A DNA stretch of 25,317 nucleotides from JBCBSS01 sp039819065. Its GTDB lineage: Bacteria > Bacteroidota > Bacteroidia > Cytophagales > Cyclobacteriaceae. Where the stretch lies: NCBI GenBank assembly GCA_039819065.1, contig JBCBSS010000118.1, positions 1 to 25,317 of the forward strand, written 5' to 3'. The translations under genes were made by a program, and so were the position numbers. Below, one piece after another: positions 8,346 through 17,037 of this stretch; positions within the stretch are counted from its first letter, which is position 1; every line of letters starts with the position of its first letter. Under the pieces are notes generated by a model that saw nothing but the letters and a program-made list of their open reading frames with translations, ran no database searches and had not been told where the DNA came from.

Positions 8346-8375
8346 AAAAAAATCCGTGCATGAAACACGCACGGA
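8346..8375 (-). terminator. Intrinsic terminator of the TonB receptor/TPR operon
   Basis: Read on minus, this is a hairpin with arms TCCGTGC and GCACGGA (8369-8375 and 8353-8359) and a 9-base loop, followed directly by seven T (8346-8352). It begins about 30 bp after the stop of the TPR gene. Stem, loop and T-run match a standard rho-independent terminator. Confidence 0.85.
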
Positions 8376-8407
8376 AGTAATATAGATAGTATCAAAGATT
8401 TGTATTC

Positions 8408-9043
8408 CTACCTACCACACTGCTGATAAGCAGCCTGAGCGGATGATTTACCCCATTTAGGCGCCAGTGGATTGTCAGCATTGTATTGATCGAATTGTTG
8501 TACCGATTTAGCAATCAAAGCACAGGCGTCCTTAGTATCCGTACCCATGAATTGAGCTGTACCATACAATACTTGACCGAGTAGAAAAAGTGCCCTTGGG
8601 TTTTCAGGATCTAGCTGCCGGGCCTTTTGGAACTCCTGGATAGAAAGGCCTGAATAAAGTTGACCGCGTGTTGGTGGGTCTACTGTTATTCTCAATGTAT
8701 GGATGAATCCTTGTAAAGCGACCAGTTCTACATTGTCTTTGCTCAGGTTCATAGCCTTTTTCAACTGTTCTTGCGCCTGGTCGAGATAGTTATCTCGATC
8801 ATCTAGTTTGCTATTAGAAGCCAATTTGGTATAAGCAAATGAGGCATAATAATGAGGTTCCCACTTGTCTTTCTCAGCGTTACCAATGCGCTCCAATTCG
8901 TTAATTACGTTTTTATATTCTTCTACTGTACCGGCCTTGTAAACTTTATCTATGCTGGCCAGCATGGCCTTTTCATACTTGTCGTTAGCGAAACTAACTG
9001 AACATATAAGGGCGAAAACGAAGGTTAAGGTTAGTTTTTTCAT
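8408..9043 (-). CDS. Exported TPR-repeat protein, 211 aa
   Basis: Residues 1-19 (MKKLTLTFVFALICSVSFA, then ND) are a typical Sec signal peptide, so the mature protein is periplasmic. The rest is helical and reads as tetratricopeptide-like pairs: EKWEPHYYASFAYTKLA, LDQAQEQLKKAMNLSKDNVELVALQGFIHTL, and IQEFQKARQLDPENPRALFLLGQVLYGTAQFMG. The C-terminus contains two Cys (DACALI and YQQCGR), possibly a disulfide in the periplasm. It follows the TonB-dependent receptor by 39 bp and is closed by a clear intrinsic terminator, so the two genes probably form one transcript. Its role is likely as a periplasmic scaffold or accessory of the receptor, which is positional inference. No enzymatic motif is present. 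Confidence 0.9.
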   Translation of the reverse strand: MKKLTLTFVFALICSVSFANDKYEKAMLASIDKVYKAGTVEEYKNVINELERIGNAEKDKWEPHYYASFAYTKLASNSKLDDRDNYLDQAQEQLKKAMNLSKDNVELVALQGFIHTLRITVDPPTRGQLYSGLSIQEFQKARQLDPENPRALFLLGQVLYGTAQFMGTDTKDACALIAKSVQQFDQYNADNPLAPKWGKSSAQAAYQQCGR

Positions 9044-9082
9044 TGTTTTACTATTTGAGTTATTACTGATTGGTTATCCATT

Positions 9083-11269
9083 TTATAAATTGGGTAATTG
9101 ATTAATCGATTTGTCTTTTGCTAGTGTGATGAAGAGACCGACGAAAATAAACCTAGGTGCTGGCTGTGTGATAGCGCGACGATTAAACTGTCCCTCTTCA
9201 TTTCTTACATTGCCGTATTCATATCCAAAGACATTGTTGAAGCCAAATACATTGGTCACAGAGCCATGTAGAATGATGAAGCTATTCACCAAATGGCTGA
9301 AATTGACGCTTAGATCTTGAAAAGCCCTTGTTCTACCCTGATTGAACCCTGGTAAGTTAGGGTTGTAGAACGGTCGGCTGCTGGCCATAGAGTAGGTAGC
9401 ACCTACTTGTGTCTTGATGCTGTTGACAAAGTATTTAGTGACAATTGAAAAGTTGTGCTTAGAGGCGAAAGTAGGCATCGCGCTTATTGGATGGTCCCGA
9501 AAATCCCTCTCCGTATCCAGGTAAGAATAAGATACCCAGTAGTCTAGTCCCTTGATCGTTTTGGCATCTCTCCAGAAAACGTCCAGTCCTCTGGCGTATC
9601 CATTCCCGGCATTATTATAAGCCGTGGGATTGAAGATATCAGCCGCATCAAACTTGACCAGGTCACGATACTGTTTGTGATAGACTTCTACCCTAAAGGT
9701 GCGTTGGCTTTTGATCACCTGATAATTCAGGATATAGTGGTCAGCTTTTTCATTCTCCAATAGATTATTGATCCTGATGAGGTCATTATTGGCTGTCTGA
9801 TGGAACTGTCCGTAGGCCAGGGCTACTTGCCCATGCTCACTGGTTTTATACCCTAGTGAAAGCCTGGGAGCCAAATTGAATTGATTGTTAAGCGTATTAT
9901 GTTCGGTACGTAAACCAAATCTGGTCACAAAGCGGTTAGAGAAGTAGAAATCCATCTCACCGAAACCTGCCACGATGCTTTCATTGAAATCAAGCTGATC
10001 CAGACGACCAGTTTCATGGGTTCTATAAGCCTGCGTATACTTTCTGGTAAAGACATCACTCCCAAATGACACGGACAGTCGTTCAGAATGATCGTAAGCC
10101 AAAACCCACTTCACGTGTCCTCCCCTTTCTTGCTCACGCACCTGATCCTGGTTCAGGTCAATATCGTCTACATTAGAAGTATAAGAAACGCCAGTCCGCA
10201 AACTCCATTGGTCATTTAGGATATCTGTGTAAGAGGCATTGACGTAGCGATAATTATTGGTCAGATCGATACGTGTCTTCTGCTCGGGATTATCAATGTC
10301 ACTGACCCTGGATGTGAGGCGCGCATGATTGAAATTGGTATAGACCTTCAGCATGTCTGTCTCATTCAGCTTGAGTCGGTAAGCAAAATTGCCATCCAAT
10401 GACTCCGGTGCTTTCTCTATATCCAACTCCTGCGGTATGAGTCCGAAATAGGGTGCTATGTTGACATATTGTAATTTACCTGCAAATGAAGAGCGTTCCC
10501 AAGCGTGGGTATAAGCGCCTTCCAATCCTACAGACATAATGGAAATATCACCGCGGTTGCTGGTTGCTTCATCTTTGGTATTTAGAATGAGCGCAGAAGA
10601 GAGCGCCTGCCCATATTCTGCCGAATAACCGCCCGTACTAAAGCTGGTGCCGGAAAACATAAAGGGTGAAAAACGACCGCGGGTAGCGGTATTGGGAAAT
10701 GATGGGCTGTAAGCACTCAATACTTGCATACCATCGATAAAAGTCTTGGTTTCGTTACCAGCACCACCGCGCACAAATAGCCTTCCGGTTTCACCAACGG
10801 TTTGGGTACCGGGTAGGGTGTTTAAAGCTCCGGCAATATCTGCCGTCGCTCCTGCAGTAGTAGCAATATCTAAAGGCTTCAGTACTTCACGCTTGCTATC
10901 CTCACCGGCGCTAAAGCTACCAGCAGATATGGTTACAGCATCTAATCTGTTGAAAGCTTCTTTCAGCGTAACTTCAAACGTCAGTGCTTCACCAGCAAGT
11001 GTGATAGCCAATTCTGCTGTCTCATAACCAATGGCGCTTACTACCAGTATTTGTGAGTCCATCTCATTGGTATGGAAAGCAAATTGACCGTCCAGATCAG
11101 TCGATGCTCCGTCATAAGTATCCTTGATATAGACATTGGCACCGATCACCGGCTCCTGCTTGTGGTCTAGTATCAAACCACTCACAGTAGTTTGGGCGTT
11201 AGCAGGTAGTACTGTCAGGAAGGCCAGTATTACCAGGGCGAATTTCAAAGCATTGTGATTGTTTTCCAT
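9083..11269 (-). CDS. TonB-dependent receptor with N-terminal carboxypeptidase-like regulatory domain
   Basis: A 728-residue outer-membrane receptor. The signal peptide is residues 1-25 (ALVILAFLTVLPANA, then QTTVSG). A CarboxypepD_reg-like beta-sandwich follows (about 27-110: VSGLILDHKQEPVIGANVYI, DGQFAF, VSAIGYET). The plug domain is about 125-235 (ITALNTLPGT-type region, RLFVRGGAGNETKTFIDGMQV, GGYSAEYGQALSSALI). The remainder is a 22-strand-type barrel with many alternating aromatic strands, ending near RFIFVGLFITL. Such receptors import a ligand using the TonB-ExbB-ExbD proton-motive-force complex; no SusD partner is present, which argues against the SusCD glycan class. The last strand is followed by about 12 extra residues (AKDKSINQLPNL), unusual because the terminal residue normally ends the barrel. 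The ATG start is clear. An 8-bp tandem repeat lies 127 bp or more upstream. The ligand is unknown. Confidence 0.94.
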   Translation of the reverse strand: MENNHNALKFALVILAFLTVLPANAQTTVSGLILDHKQEPVIGANVYIKDTYDGASTDLDGQFAFHTNEMDSQILVVSAIGYETAELAITLAGEALTFEVTLKEAFNRLDAVTISAGSFSAGEDSKREVLKPLDIATTAGATADIAGALNTLPGTQTVGETGRLFVRGGAGNETKTFIDGMQVLSAYSPSFPNTATRGRFSPFMFSGTSFSTGGYSAEYGQALSSALILNTKDEATSNRGDISIMSVGLEGAYTHAWERSSFAGKLQYVNIAPYFGLIPQELDIEKAPESLDGNFAYRLKLNETDMLKVYTNFNHARLTSRVSDIDNPEQKTRIDLTNNYRYVNASYTDILNDQWSLRTGVSYTSNVDDIDLNQDQVREQERGGHVKWVLAYDHSERLSVSFGSDVFTRKYTQAYRTHETGRLDQLDFNESIVAGFGEMDFYFSNRFVTRFGLRTEHNTLNNQFNLAPRLSLGYKTSEHGQVALAYGQFHQTANNDLIRINNLLENEKADHYILNYQVIKSQRTFRVEVYHKQYRDLVKFDAADIFNPTAYNNAGNGYARGLDVFWRDAKTIKGLDYWVSYSYLDTERDFRDHPISAMPTFASKHNFSIVTKYFVNSIKTQVGATYSMASSRPFYNPNLPGFNQGRTRAFQDLSVNFSHLVNSFIILHGSVTNVFGFNNVFGYEYGNVRNEEGQFNRRAITQPAPRFIFVGLFITLAKDKSINQLPNL

Positions 11270-11395
11270 GCTTCGAATTTGGCCTTGAAACGCTGCATTT
11301 GAAAAAAAGACTAACCGGATCGTAGGAATCGCTGGACGAATCGTAAAGTGGGGAAACGAGTCGTTTTCGGTTTTGGGGGTTATTTAGGGTTTTTT

Positions 11396-11467
11396 GGCTC
11401 TTTGGCTCTTTGGCTCTTTGGCTCTTTGGCTCTTTGGCTCTTTGGCTCTTTGGCTCTTTGGCTCTTT
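11396..11467. repeat. 8-bp tandem repeat, nine units of GGCTCTTT
   Basis: Nine perfect head-to-tail copies of GGCTCTTT followed by a partial GGC. Because 8 is not a multiple of 3, each strand stays open in several frames, producing spurious repetitive reading frames. It lies upstream of the TonB receptor (start at 11269), so length change by slippage could alter the spacing of upstream control sequences. The gap 11270-11751 otherwise holds one copy of the CGAAAGT/ACTTTCG repeat and a degenerate 14-bp repeat, and no gene I can support. Confidence 0.95.
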
Positions 11468-11522
11468 GGCCTACTCATTTTACTAAGTTGGGTTTCGTTT
11501 CTAGCTTCTTTTTTCTACCTAT

Positions 11523-11648
11523 CCTGGTGCGAAAGTTACTTTCGTGCCTACGCTTCAGTCATATATTATCAATTGATTGTATATACAATCCTGTGCCTCG
11601 GTAATGCTTAAACTCTAATAAGTTGCTGCCCAGAATGACCGCGCTTCA
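11523..11648. repeat. CGAAAGT/ACTTTCG composite repeat, solitary copy
   Basis: Three parts in the same order as in the array at 14.7-15.1 kb: the palindrome GTGCGAAAGT/ACTTTCGTGC (11527-11547); an AT-rich palindrome centred on ATCAATTGAT (11569-11578); and a GC-rich end reading TGCTGCCCAGAATGACC then GCGC (11624-11644). No open frame is supported across it. Confidence 0.7.
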
Positions 11649-11650
11649 AT

Positions 11651-11692
11651 ATCCAGAAACCAGCATCTAGTGACCAGTATCCATCGCCCAAA
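11651..11692. repeat. Degenerate 14-bp tandem repeat
   Basis: Three consecutive 14-base units, ATCCAGAAACCAGC, ATCTAGTGACCAGT and ATCCATCGCCCAAA, sharing ATC at the start and a CC-A block near the end; a weaker fourth unit (ACCAACATCAGG) may follow. It looks like a decayed minisatellite between the TonB receptor operon and the 3' end of the histidine kinase gene. Confidence 0.45.
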
Positions 11693-11751
11693 ACCAACAT
11701 CAGGCATTCGGTAACCGATCTTCAACCCTACCGTAAAAAGAGGGGTGCTAT

Positions 11752-13905
11752 TTAAGCCTCAACCTTTTCTTCAACCTTCGAATAATGTTGATCAGAATTA
11801 TTGATGGTGATGCTAAACCTTGTACCTAAGTCTTTAGTGATTTCCAACTCTCCTCCTAATTGCTGTATCAATCCGTCCACTAATTGTAAGCCAAAAGATT
11901 CGTTCTTTTCCAATTCAAAGTCTTTCGGTAATCCACGCCCATTGTCACTAATCTGCAACACATAACTTCCTTCACTATTGAGATAGTCAAAATAAACATA
12001 CAGCTTGCCTTTGATCTCATGTTCAAAGGCATATTTAAAGCAATTGGTAATCAATTCATTAATGATCAGCCCAAGGGGAACAGCCAATGCCAGTTTTATT
12101 TCAGCATTAGTGATATCCGTATCGAGTTGAATTCCCCTCTCATCTGACTGAAAAGAAGCACCAATGTTATCTAACAAGCTGTGAAAGTATTCATTGGCAC
12201 TCACCATAACATAACTCCCGGACTGGTATAGATGATCATGAATAAGCGCCATAGATCTGATCCTGTTCTTGCTCAAAATGATGGCCTCCTTGGCTTCGTC
12301 ATTTTTCAAGGCCGAGCCTTGTAAGTTCAAGAGACTATACATGATCTGAAGATTATTCTTAACGCGATGATGTATTTCTCTGATCAGCAGCAGATTCTCA
12401 TTATTCTTTTTCTCTATCTCCTTTTTCTGGCTAGAGATGGTCTTGACAGATCGTACTTTTAGCTGATATCGGTTATATATAATAGCCAACAGAACAACAA
12501 GCAATGCACTACCAGCCATCAATGCATATATGGTGATATTACGTTTTTCGTTAGCCGCCACCTGTAGATCAGCTTGTGATTTTAACAAGGCAATCTCCTT
12601 GTCCTTTTTTTCAGTCTCAAAAGCCAAACTAAGCTCATCGAACTTTTCCCTTTGTTTGATCTTTGAAACACTGTCAGAGTAGGCTTTATAGAGTTTGTGA
12701 TGCTCCAGTCCTCTCACAAAGTCGTTAGTGGCAGAATCGACCTTGTAGACATACTCATACAAATCCCGAAAATCTATATACATCATAGATTTTTCTCTTT
12801 TGACTGTTCTATAAATATTACCTGATAGTTCAAGGTTCGACCTGGCTTCAGGCATTCGACCCCATTCGTAGTATAATACCCCTAAACCCATGTAGGTATT
12901 GGCCATGGTGATAGAATCCTTGATCCGCTTGTTTTTTATCTCCTCAAGCATCTTATTATAATATATCTCTGTCAGGTCGTACTTCTCTTGTTCTTGGTAG
13001 AACATGGCTATATATGGTAGCATATTCTGTTTGAGATAGGTCATGTTCTCTTTCTCCACGAATGCTAACCCTTTGAGATAGTATTTTTCAGCCTCTTCGA
13101 TGTTTTGCTTCCCATGGTATAAGCTACCTATGTGATGAAGTGCGATAGCGTAAGTGCTTTTTTCTATGGTACCAACCAGATATTCTTCAGCATTCAGGAA
13201 ATATTTCAAAGCCAGATCAGGCTGGTCCTCAACTTGGTACAAGCTTCCCGTCCATGCGTACAACATACCACGCAATCGCCTGGGTATCTGTTCTACCGAG
13301 TCGGAATCAAACAATGTGGTACACAAGGCCAGCGCCTCATCGTACCTTCCCATGTTGTACAACGGCCCACAAGAATTCAACACAATTGATGAATAGAAAC
13401 CCATAGAATGACGGCCCTCTGCCAGTATGCGGGCTTTGTCATAGTTGACAAAAGCACTGTCATTCAAGCCAAGGGCGTAAAAAGTGCGGCCTTTGCTTTC
13501 ATGAACCCTGGCACTAAGTTTAGGATTATTCTTATCGTTGATTTTTAAGTAGGCCAGCGAATCATAATACCGGGCAGAGTCTAACCGTCGCGCTGTTCGG
13601 TTAAGCACCGCCATGTTACAATAAGTAATTACCATGGCCTTAAGATCAGCCTGACCCAATTCGTCAAGTTCAAAGACCTTTCTGGCAAAATACTTCGCGC
13701 TATCTCTGTTGATGTTAATATACTCTTTAGCGAGTTGCCCAAAAAGTCTGGACTTAAGCTGAGGATCGGTCTCGGTCTCTACTACCGAACGAAGACTATC
13801 CGTTCTATCCGAATAAATCGAGCCACAAGCCACGAAGTTTAAACCGATTACTAAAACAAAACAAACGACTAAGACTTTCAGTGTATGTAGAAAATGTTTT
13901 TCCAA
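11752..13905 (-). CDS. TPR sensor histidine kinase (HisKA_2 type)
   Basis: A 717-residue kinase. The N-terminus is a signal-like segment (residues 8-26, VLVVCFVLVIGLNFVAC), possibly a lipoprotein signal with Cys27, although Phe at -3 is atypical. Residues about 45-410 are degenerate TPR repeats, predicted periplasmic. A coiled coil (415-455) leads to one membrane helix (457-478). The cytoplasmic part has a second coil, a HisKA_2 dimerisation domain with EIHHRVKNNLQ (510-520, phospho-acceptor probably His513), and a HATPase_c domain with N-box NELITN (616-621), DNGRGLP (654-660) and SFGLQLVDGLIQQLGG. All catalytic boxes are intact. No response regulator is adjacent, so it is an orphan whose partner is elsewhere. 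Codon 1 is TTG at 13905; the next in-frame ATG is residue 91, which would remove the signal segment, so TTG is preferred. It has 1.28 kb of noncoding DNA upstream. Confidence 0.93.
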   Translation of the reverse strand: MEKHFLHTLKVLVVCFVLVIGLNFVACGSIYSDRTDSLRSVVETETDPQLKSRLFGQLAKEYININRDSAKYFARKVFELDELGQADLKAMVITYCNMAVLNRTARRLDSARYYDSLAYLKINDKNNPKLSARVHESKGRTFYALGLNDSAFVNYDKARILAEGRHSMGFYSSIVLNSCGPLYNMGRYDEALALCTTLFDSDSVEQIPRRLRGMLYAWTGSLYQVEDQPDLALKYFLNAEEYLVGTIEKSTYAIALHHIGSLYHGKQNIEEAEKYYLKGLAFVEKENMTYLKQNMLPYIAMFYQEQEKYDLTEIYYNKMLEEIKNKRIKDSITMANTYMGLGVLYYEWGRMPEARSNLELSGNIYRTVKREKSMMYIDFRDLYEYVYKVDSATNDFVRGLEHHKLYKAYSDSVSKIKQREKFDELSLAFETEKKDKEIALLKSQADLQVAANEKRNITIYALMAGSALLVVLLAIIYNRYQLKVRSVKTISSQKKEIEKKNNENLLLIREIHHRVKNNLQIMYSLLNLQGSALKNDEAKEAIILSKNRIRSMALIHDHLYQSGSYVMVSANEYFHSLLDNIGASFQSDERGIQLDTDITNAEIKLALAVPLGLIINELITNCFKYAFEHEIKGKLYVYFDYLNSEGSYVLQISDNGRGLPKDFELEKNESFGLQLVDGLIQQLGGELEITKDLGTRFSITINNSDQHYSKVEEKVEA

Positions 13906-14381
13906 AGCTGTATTTTGAGATCTAAGGTATGTACAAGACTGGGTAAATTCTGTAACTAATTATTTGATAGTTGAGTTGATGTTCCCTGTGGCATGAAATG
14001 TTGAGAACATCTCGAAAATCGCTCCAAGAAGTCATCTTAACAAGTTGAAACAGGCATGGATCTACTTGAAAAACAATTACTTAATAAATAATAATGTAGG
14101 CAATCAAAAGTGTGGAAAATTGCTGTTGCACTATAATTACCATTTTTTGTGTTTTATGGCACTAATAGTGAAGGTATACTTAAGCTGGTCTCATGTGTGG
14201 TGAATGCGTCTGGCTCGATATTAAAAGATGCTTAAAGAACGGTAGGGCACGGTTACCAATTCGTAATTCTCAGTTGGCTGCTGGATTGCTTCATACCTGC
14301 CTTTCTAACGACAAGAAGGCTTGCGATGTCAGGCAAGCTATAACGACCGCCTAAAAGTCCTGCTTCTTATGCCTTTGTAAA
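13906..14381. other. Noncoding stretch upstream of the histidine kinase
   Basis: I see no supportable gene on either strand. It must contain the promoter of the histidine kinase, but no good TAnnTTTG match was found. The part near 14260-14345 (AATTCGTAATTCTCAG, GGATTGCTTCATACC, GCTTGCGATGTCAGG) resembles a second stretch at 15076-15130 (AATTCGTAATCCTTAGG, GATTGCCTCACTCC, GTTCGCGATGACACC), so both are probably members of a further degenerate dispersed repeat. Confidence 0.5.
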
Positions 14382-14587
14382 TCCACCCCTACCCCTGCGG
14401 AGAGGGATAGCGCCAGCGCCTAGTTTATCTATGTGTTTCTACTTATATCATCAATTGATTATATATTCATTCTTTCTCCTTCTTATTTTTACCTGTTTCT
14501 ACTTATTTCTGTGTCTACCAATAAGTTTCTGATTATGACGTGTTTTTGTGATGTGATGAAAACCTTTGCCATTCTTACCCCTTTGTA

Positions 14588-14611
14588 TTTCTCCCGACCA
14601 GTCGGGAGAAA
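14588..14611. repeat. Perfect 11-bp-arm hairpin
   Basis: TTTCTCCCGAC and GTCGGGAGAAA separated by CA. No gene ends nearby, so it is not an obvious terminator. Its core resembles the CCCGA(n)TCGGG palindromes inside the MITE-like elements and may be a remnant of one. Confidence 0.6.
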
Positions 14612-14718
14612 ACTCCCCAGAGCAACGGAACCGCTAAACATTTACATCCAACGTCATCCTATTTTGTGTGTTTTTAAACTAAAATATTAAGTCTCAGAAG
14701 GACAGTACATGGAACTAA

Positions 14719-15066
14719 CCTGGCGCGAAAGTTACTTTCGTGCCCTTCTATTCTGCCACATATAATCAATTGATGATATGCATTAGCCTTTTGCTTAAGT
14801 TGTGCTTACCTTCCAATAAGATGCTGCCCAGAAGGACGGAGCGCAGGACACAACTCTCTCTGGTGCGAAGATTACTTTCGTGCTTCTATTTTAGTCGCTC
14901 ATCTAGTTTTAAAAGTGGTCGACATTTACTTCTACTTTGTTTCTATGTACTTCTATTTATTTTATCCTAGCGCGAAAGTTACTTTCGTGCTTCATCTAGA
15001 TCATATATCTAGTTTGAGTTATGCCCACGTTCCAATAGGATTCTTACAGAAGGGCGGGGCGCACGA
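14719..15066. repeat. Array of CGAAAGT/ACTTTCG composite repeats (three units)
   Basis: Three units in direct orientation. The palindromes are at 14722-14744 (GGCGCGAAAGT/ACTTTCGTGCC), 14862-14883 (one change, GAAGATTACTTTC) and 14970-14990. Unit 1 also carries the ATCAATTGAT palindrome (14764-14773) and the GCTGCCCAGAAGGACGGAGCGC end (14824-14844, read here in parts). Unit 2 lacks both. Unit 3 has a related AT-rich palindrome (ATCTAGATCATATATCTAG, 14994-15012) and the end ACAGAAGGGCGGGGCGCA. An older unit may begin near 14410, with another ATCAATTGAT at 14450-14459. No gene is supported in this 1.3-kb gap. Confidence 0.75.
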
Positions 15067-15184
15067 CTCTATTCACAATTCGTAATCCTTAGGTTGAGAT
15101 TGCCTCACTCCTTCGCCGTTCGCGATGACACCAGAATTAAGAGATGAACAGAAGTCTTTATACTTATATCTTACTTCTTATGTC

Positions 15185-15649
15185 TCAAATAAAATGGTAC
15201 AAGAAGACTAATGTCCCAGTAAGTGCTGGCTTAGGTTTGTCTTTGATTTCTAATGTGATACCTAGCTGGGCTTTAGTAATACCGCGTAGGTCGGCTAGTG
15301 AATGTAGGTGGGCTTTCAGTCGCACTTCGCTATCTACGATCACGGGTTGATTGAACTTGATCTTTTCAATACCGTAGTTGATCATCATCTTGATATTCCT
15401 GATCTCGATGATCTGCTTCCATAAATAGGGGGCGACGGATAAGGTAAGATACCCGTGTGCTATCGTATTCTTGAAGGGGCTCTCTCTTTTGGCTCGTTCA
15501 GGGTCAATGTGGATCCACTGGGGATCCAAAGTAGCTTCAGCAAATTGATTGATCTGTTCTTGCGTGATCTTCAGATAATCGGAAACTCCGAGGTCTTGGC
15601 CTTCATGTTGTTTAAATTCTTCGAAGCTATTGATGATAAGCTTGCCCAT
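15185..15649 (-). CDS. MaoC-like hot-dog-fold dehydratase
   Basis: A 154-residue single hot-dog protein. The hydratase signature runs from about residue 24: YLKITQEQINQFAEATLDPQWIHIDPERAKRESPFKNTIAHGYLTLSVAP. The catalytic Asp42 and His47 match the D-x4-H pair of (R)-specific enoyl-CoA hydratases, and IAHGYLTLS forms the hot-dog helix. Members hydrate trans-2-enoyl-CoA to (R)-3-hydroxyacyl-CoA or act on related thioesters; NodN-type members have the same layout. The length is typical, with no signal peptide, so it is cytoplasmic. The ATG start is clear. It lies 103 bp downstream of the membrane hydrolase gene on the same strand, but no shared pathway follows from that. The 3' side abuts the repeat array. 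Confidence 0.9.
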   Translation of the reverse strand: MGKLIINSFEEFKQHEGQDLGVSDYLKITQEQINQFAEATLDPQWIHIDPERAKRESPFKNTIAHGYLTLSVAPYLWKQIIEIRNIKMMINYGIEKIKFNQPVIVDSEVRLKAHLHSLADLRGITKAQLGITLEIKDKPKPALTGTLVFLYHFI

Positions 15650-15752
15650 AGAGTATGTCGCTGATAGTTAGCCAGAAAGATATAGAAAATTGCTTAGCTA
15701 TAAAATTCTTGCGTGTTACGAAAATGGAAACTTTCAGATTTTTGAGCTTATG

Positions 15753-16841
15753 TCATTGCGGCCTGTCCAGAATCTTGTCTATCACCTCGCTTGTCTTGCT
15801 GTAAGCACCATGGATCTTTTTAGATTGAAAGAGCCGCTCAAACCAGTTTTTATGAAAGATGAGCTTTTCAGAATGGAATTTACCCTTGACAGGTTGAGTG
15901 ACTTCCCTCATGTAAGGGCCAGGATCCTCCAACTTTACAGAAGAACATACCCAGTCTTCCGGCGAAAAAAAGTCTATCCATTCATCAACATACTGTGTTC
16001 GAAAACATCGCTGCAGAATATCCTTAAGCCATTGAGAACGGAAGCTTAGGAAGGACACCGCTGCACCCATAGTAACAAAACGAAAGGGTTTGTCCTTGGT
16101 CAAATCGGCCATAGTAGCTAAGAAATGTACGCCTATCACGCTACCAAAACTATGACAGAGGAGCGTAACGCGGTCATATTGTCCCTCGTGGATCACATCA
16201 AAAACGATATCATGCGCTCGTCGCCTGAGCGCCGATCGGTAAGTATCGTTTTGCAGGTACTTTTTGGTATCATAGGCAATATTGGCTACTACTGCCAAGG
16301 GCAGAAAACTAGTTAGCACACTCAATCCCAACCATTGCTTAAAGTTCTCACTGGTAACTGTCACCAGCTCATTGAATTGATTAACGAGCAATGAGTCTTT
16401 TAAGAACGCTGGTGGGTCGACCGTTTTAATGAAAGCTAGTATGGTAATGATCACGATGCCATACCATACTAAGAGCCCCAAAGTAGACATGATCATAAAT
16501 ACGGTCTTGGTAGAATCTCCTTTGGAGAAATGCCATAACCTGGGGTTAAGCCAGTATATCAGCATGCCCATCCCTGAGAAGAATTTCTGATAGTTTTTGA
16601 GCTGTTCGAAATCGATTCTTAGATCGGCCCAAAAAGCTTCATAAATGTCAACTTCCCTAGAAGTGCCGTCATCATATTTGACATTGAGTCTTGCTCCCGT
16701 ATGGCCGTAAAGGTCTGTTTCGTCAGCCTTCTCAATCTTGCCCAGGTGGTTGTAATCCTGGAAATCCTTCACTACTTCCTCCAGCTTGGCACCACGCTCA
16801 AGCGAGTCATACCCCGGAATAAAGATGATTGCTTCTTTCAT
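15753..16841 (-). CDS. Membrane-associated alpha/beta-hydrolase-like protein
   Basis: A 362-residue protein beginning with the first strand and oxyanion loop of an alpha/beta hydrolase (EAIIFIPGYDSLERGA, residues 3-18). An insert containing two hydrophobic segments follows (about 113-138 VFMIMSTLGLLVWYGIVII, and 171-190). The fold then resumes with the nucleophile elbow RVTLLCHSFGSVIG (Ser231), where the usual first Gly of GxSxG is Cys. A later Asp (SPEDW) and a His near HGAY could complete the triad. The arrangement suggests a lipase- or esterase-like enzyme with a membrane insertion, distantly like PGAP1-type hydrolases; the substrate is unknown. It has no signal peptide; both the N-terminus and the catalytic part probably face the cytoplasm. 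The ATG start is clear. It could be co-transcribed with the MaoC gene. Confidence 0.75.
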   Translation of the reverse strand: MKEAIIFIPGYDSLERGAKLEEVVKDFQDYNHLGKIEKADETDLYGHTGARLNVKYDDGTSREVDIYEAFWADLRIDFEQLKNYQKFFSGMGMLIYWLNPRLWHFSKGDSTKTVFMIMSTLGLLVWYGIVIITILAFIKTVDPPAFLKDSLLVNQFNELVTVTSENFKQWLGLSVLTSFLPLAVVANIAYDTKKYLQNDTYRSALRRRAHDIVFDVIHEGQYDRVTLLCHSFGSVIGVHFLATMADLTKDKPFRFVTMGAAVSFLSFRSQWLKDILQRCFRTQYVDEWIDFFSPEDWVCSSVKLEDPGPYMREVTQPVKGKFHSEKLIFHKNWFERLFQSKKIHGAYSKTSEVIDKILDRPQ

Positions 16842-16949
16842 AATCTTTACAATTAGCTAAAAAAAGCAATAGCCGACAAATTGGTCTGGGTATAATTATA
16901 AATCTAAAGTGTAGAATGAGGTGTGAGGAAACATATTGATATTAGAAAT

Positions 16950-17023
16950 AGCCCCATCGGAGCGACCTGTGGATAGTCGATTATCCAAAACGATTCCAGT
17001 AAGCGCCGTAGGTGCGGCCAAGA
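16950..17023. repeat. Probable dispersed GC-rich intergenic repeat
   Basis: The block contains GCCCCATCGGAGCGACC and, about 45 bp later, GCGCCGTAGGTGCGGC, two short imperfect hairpins of the kind that recur in intergenic DNA of this phylum. Only one copy is in the window, with a faint echo at 17206-17220 (CACCCCTCTGGGGTT). The gap 16842-17374 holds this, one MITE-like copy and no gene I can support. Confidence 0.4.
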
Positions 17024-17037
17024 AAAATCAACAGGAC

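Noticed and set aside
11348..11611. Repetitive hydrophobic open frames (about 60-90 residues) over the 8-bp repeat on plus
   Set aside because: They exist only because GGCTCTTT repeats contain no stop in any frame; no ribosome-binding site, family or codon bias supports them.
11708..11736. Possible terminator of the histidine kinase (CCCT ... AGGGG)
   Set aside because: The stem is only 4-5 bp with a long loop and there is no T-run on the minus strand.
14433..14970. Small plus-strand open frames in the repeat-rich gap
   Set aside because: They run across hairpin repeats, have skewed Phe/Leu/Ser/Tyr composition from pyrimidine-rich DNA and match no family.
11523..15066. CRISPR array
   Set aside because: The repeats are palindromic with irregular 90-140 bp spacing and diverged, related spacers; no cas genes are present.
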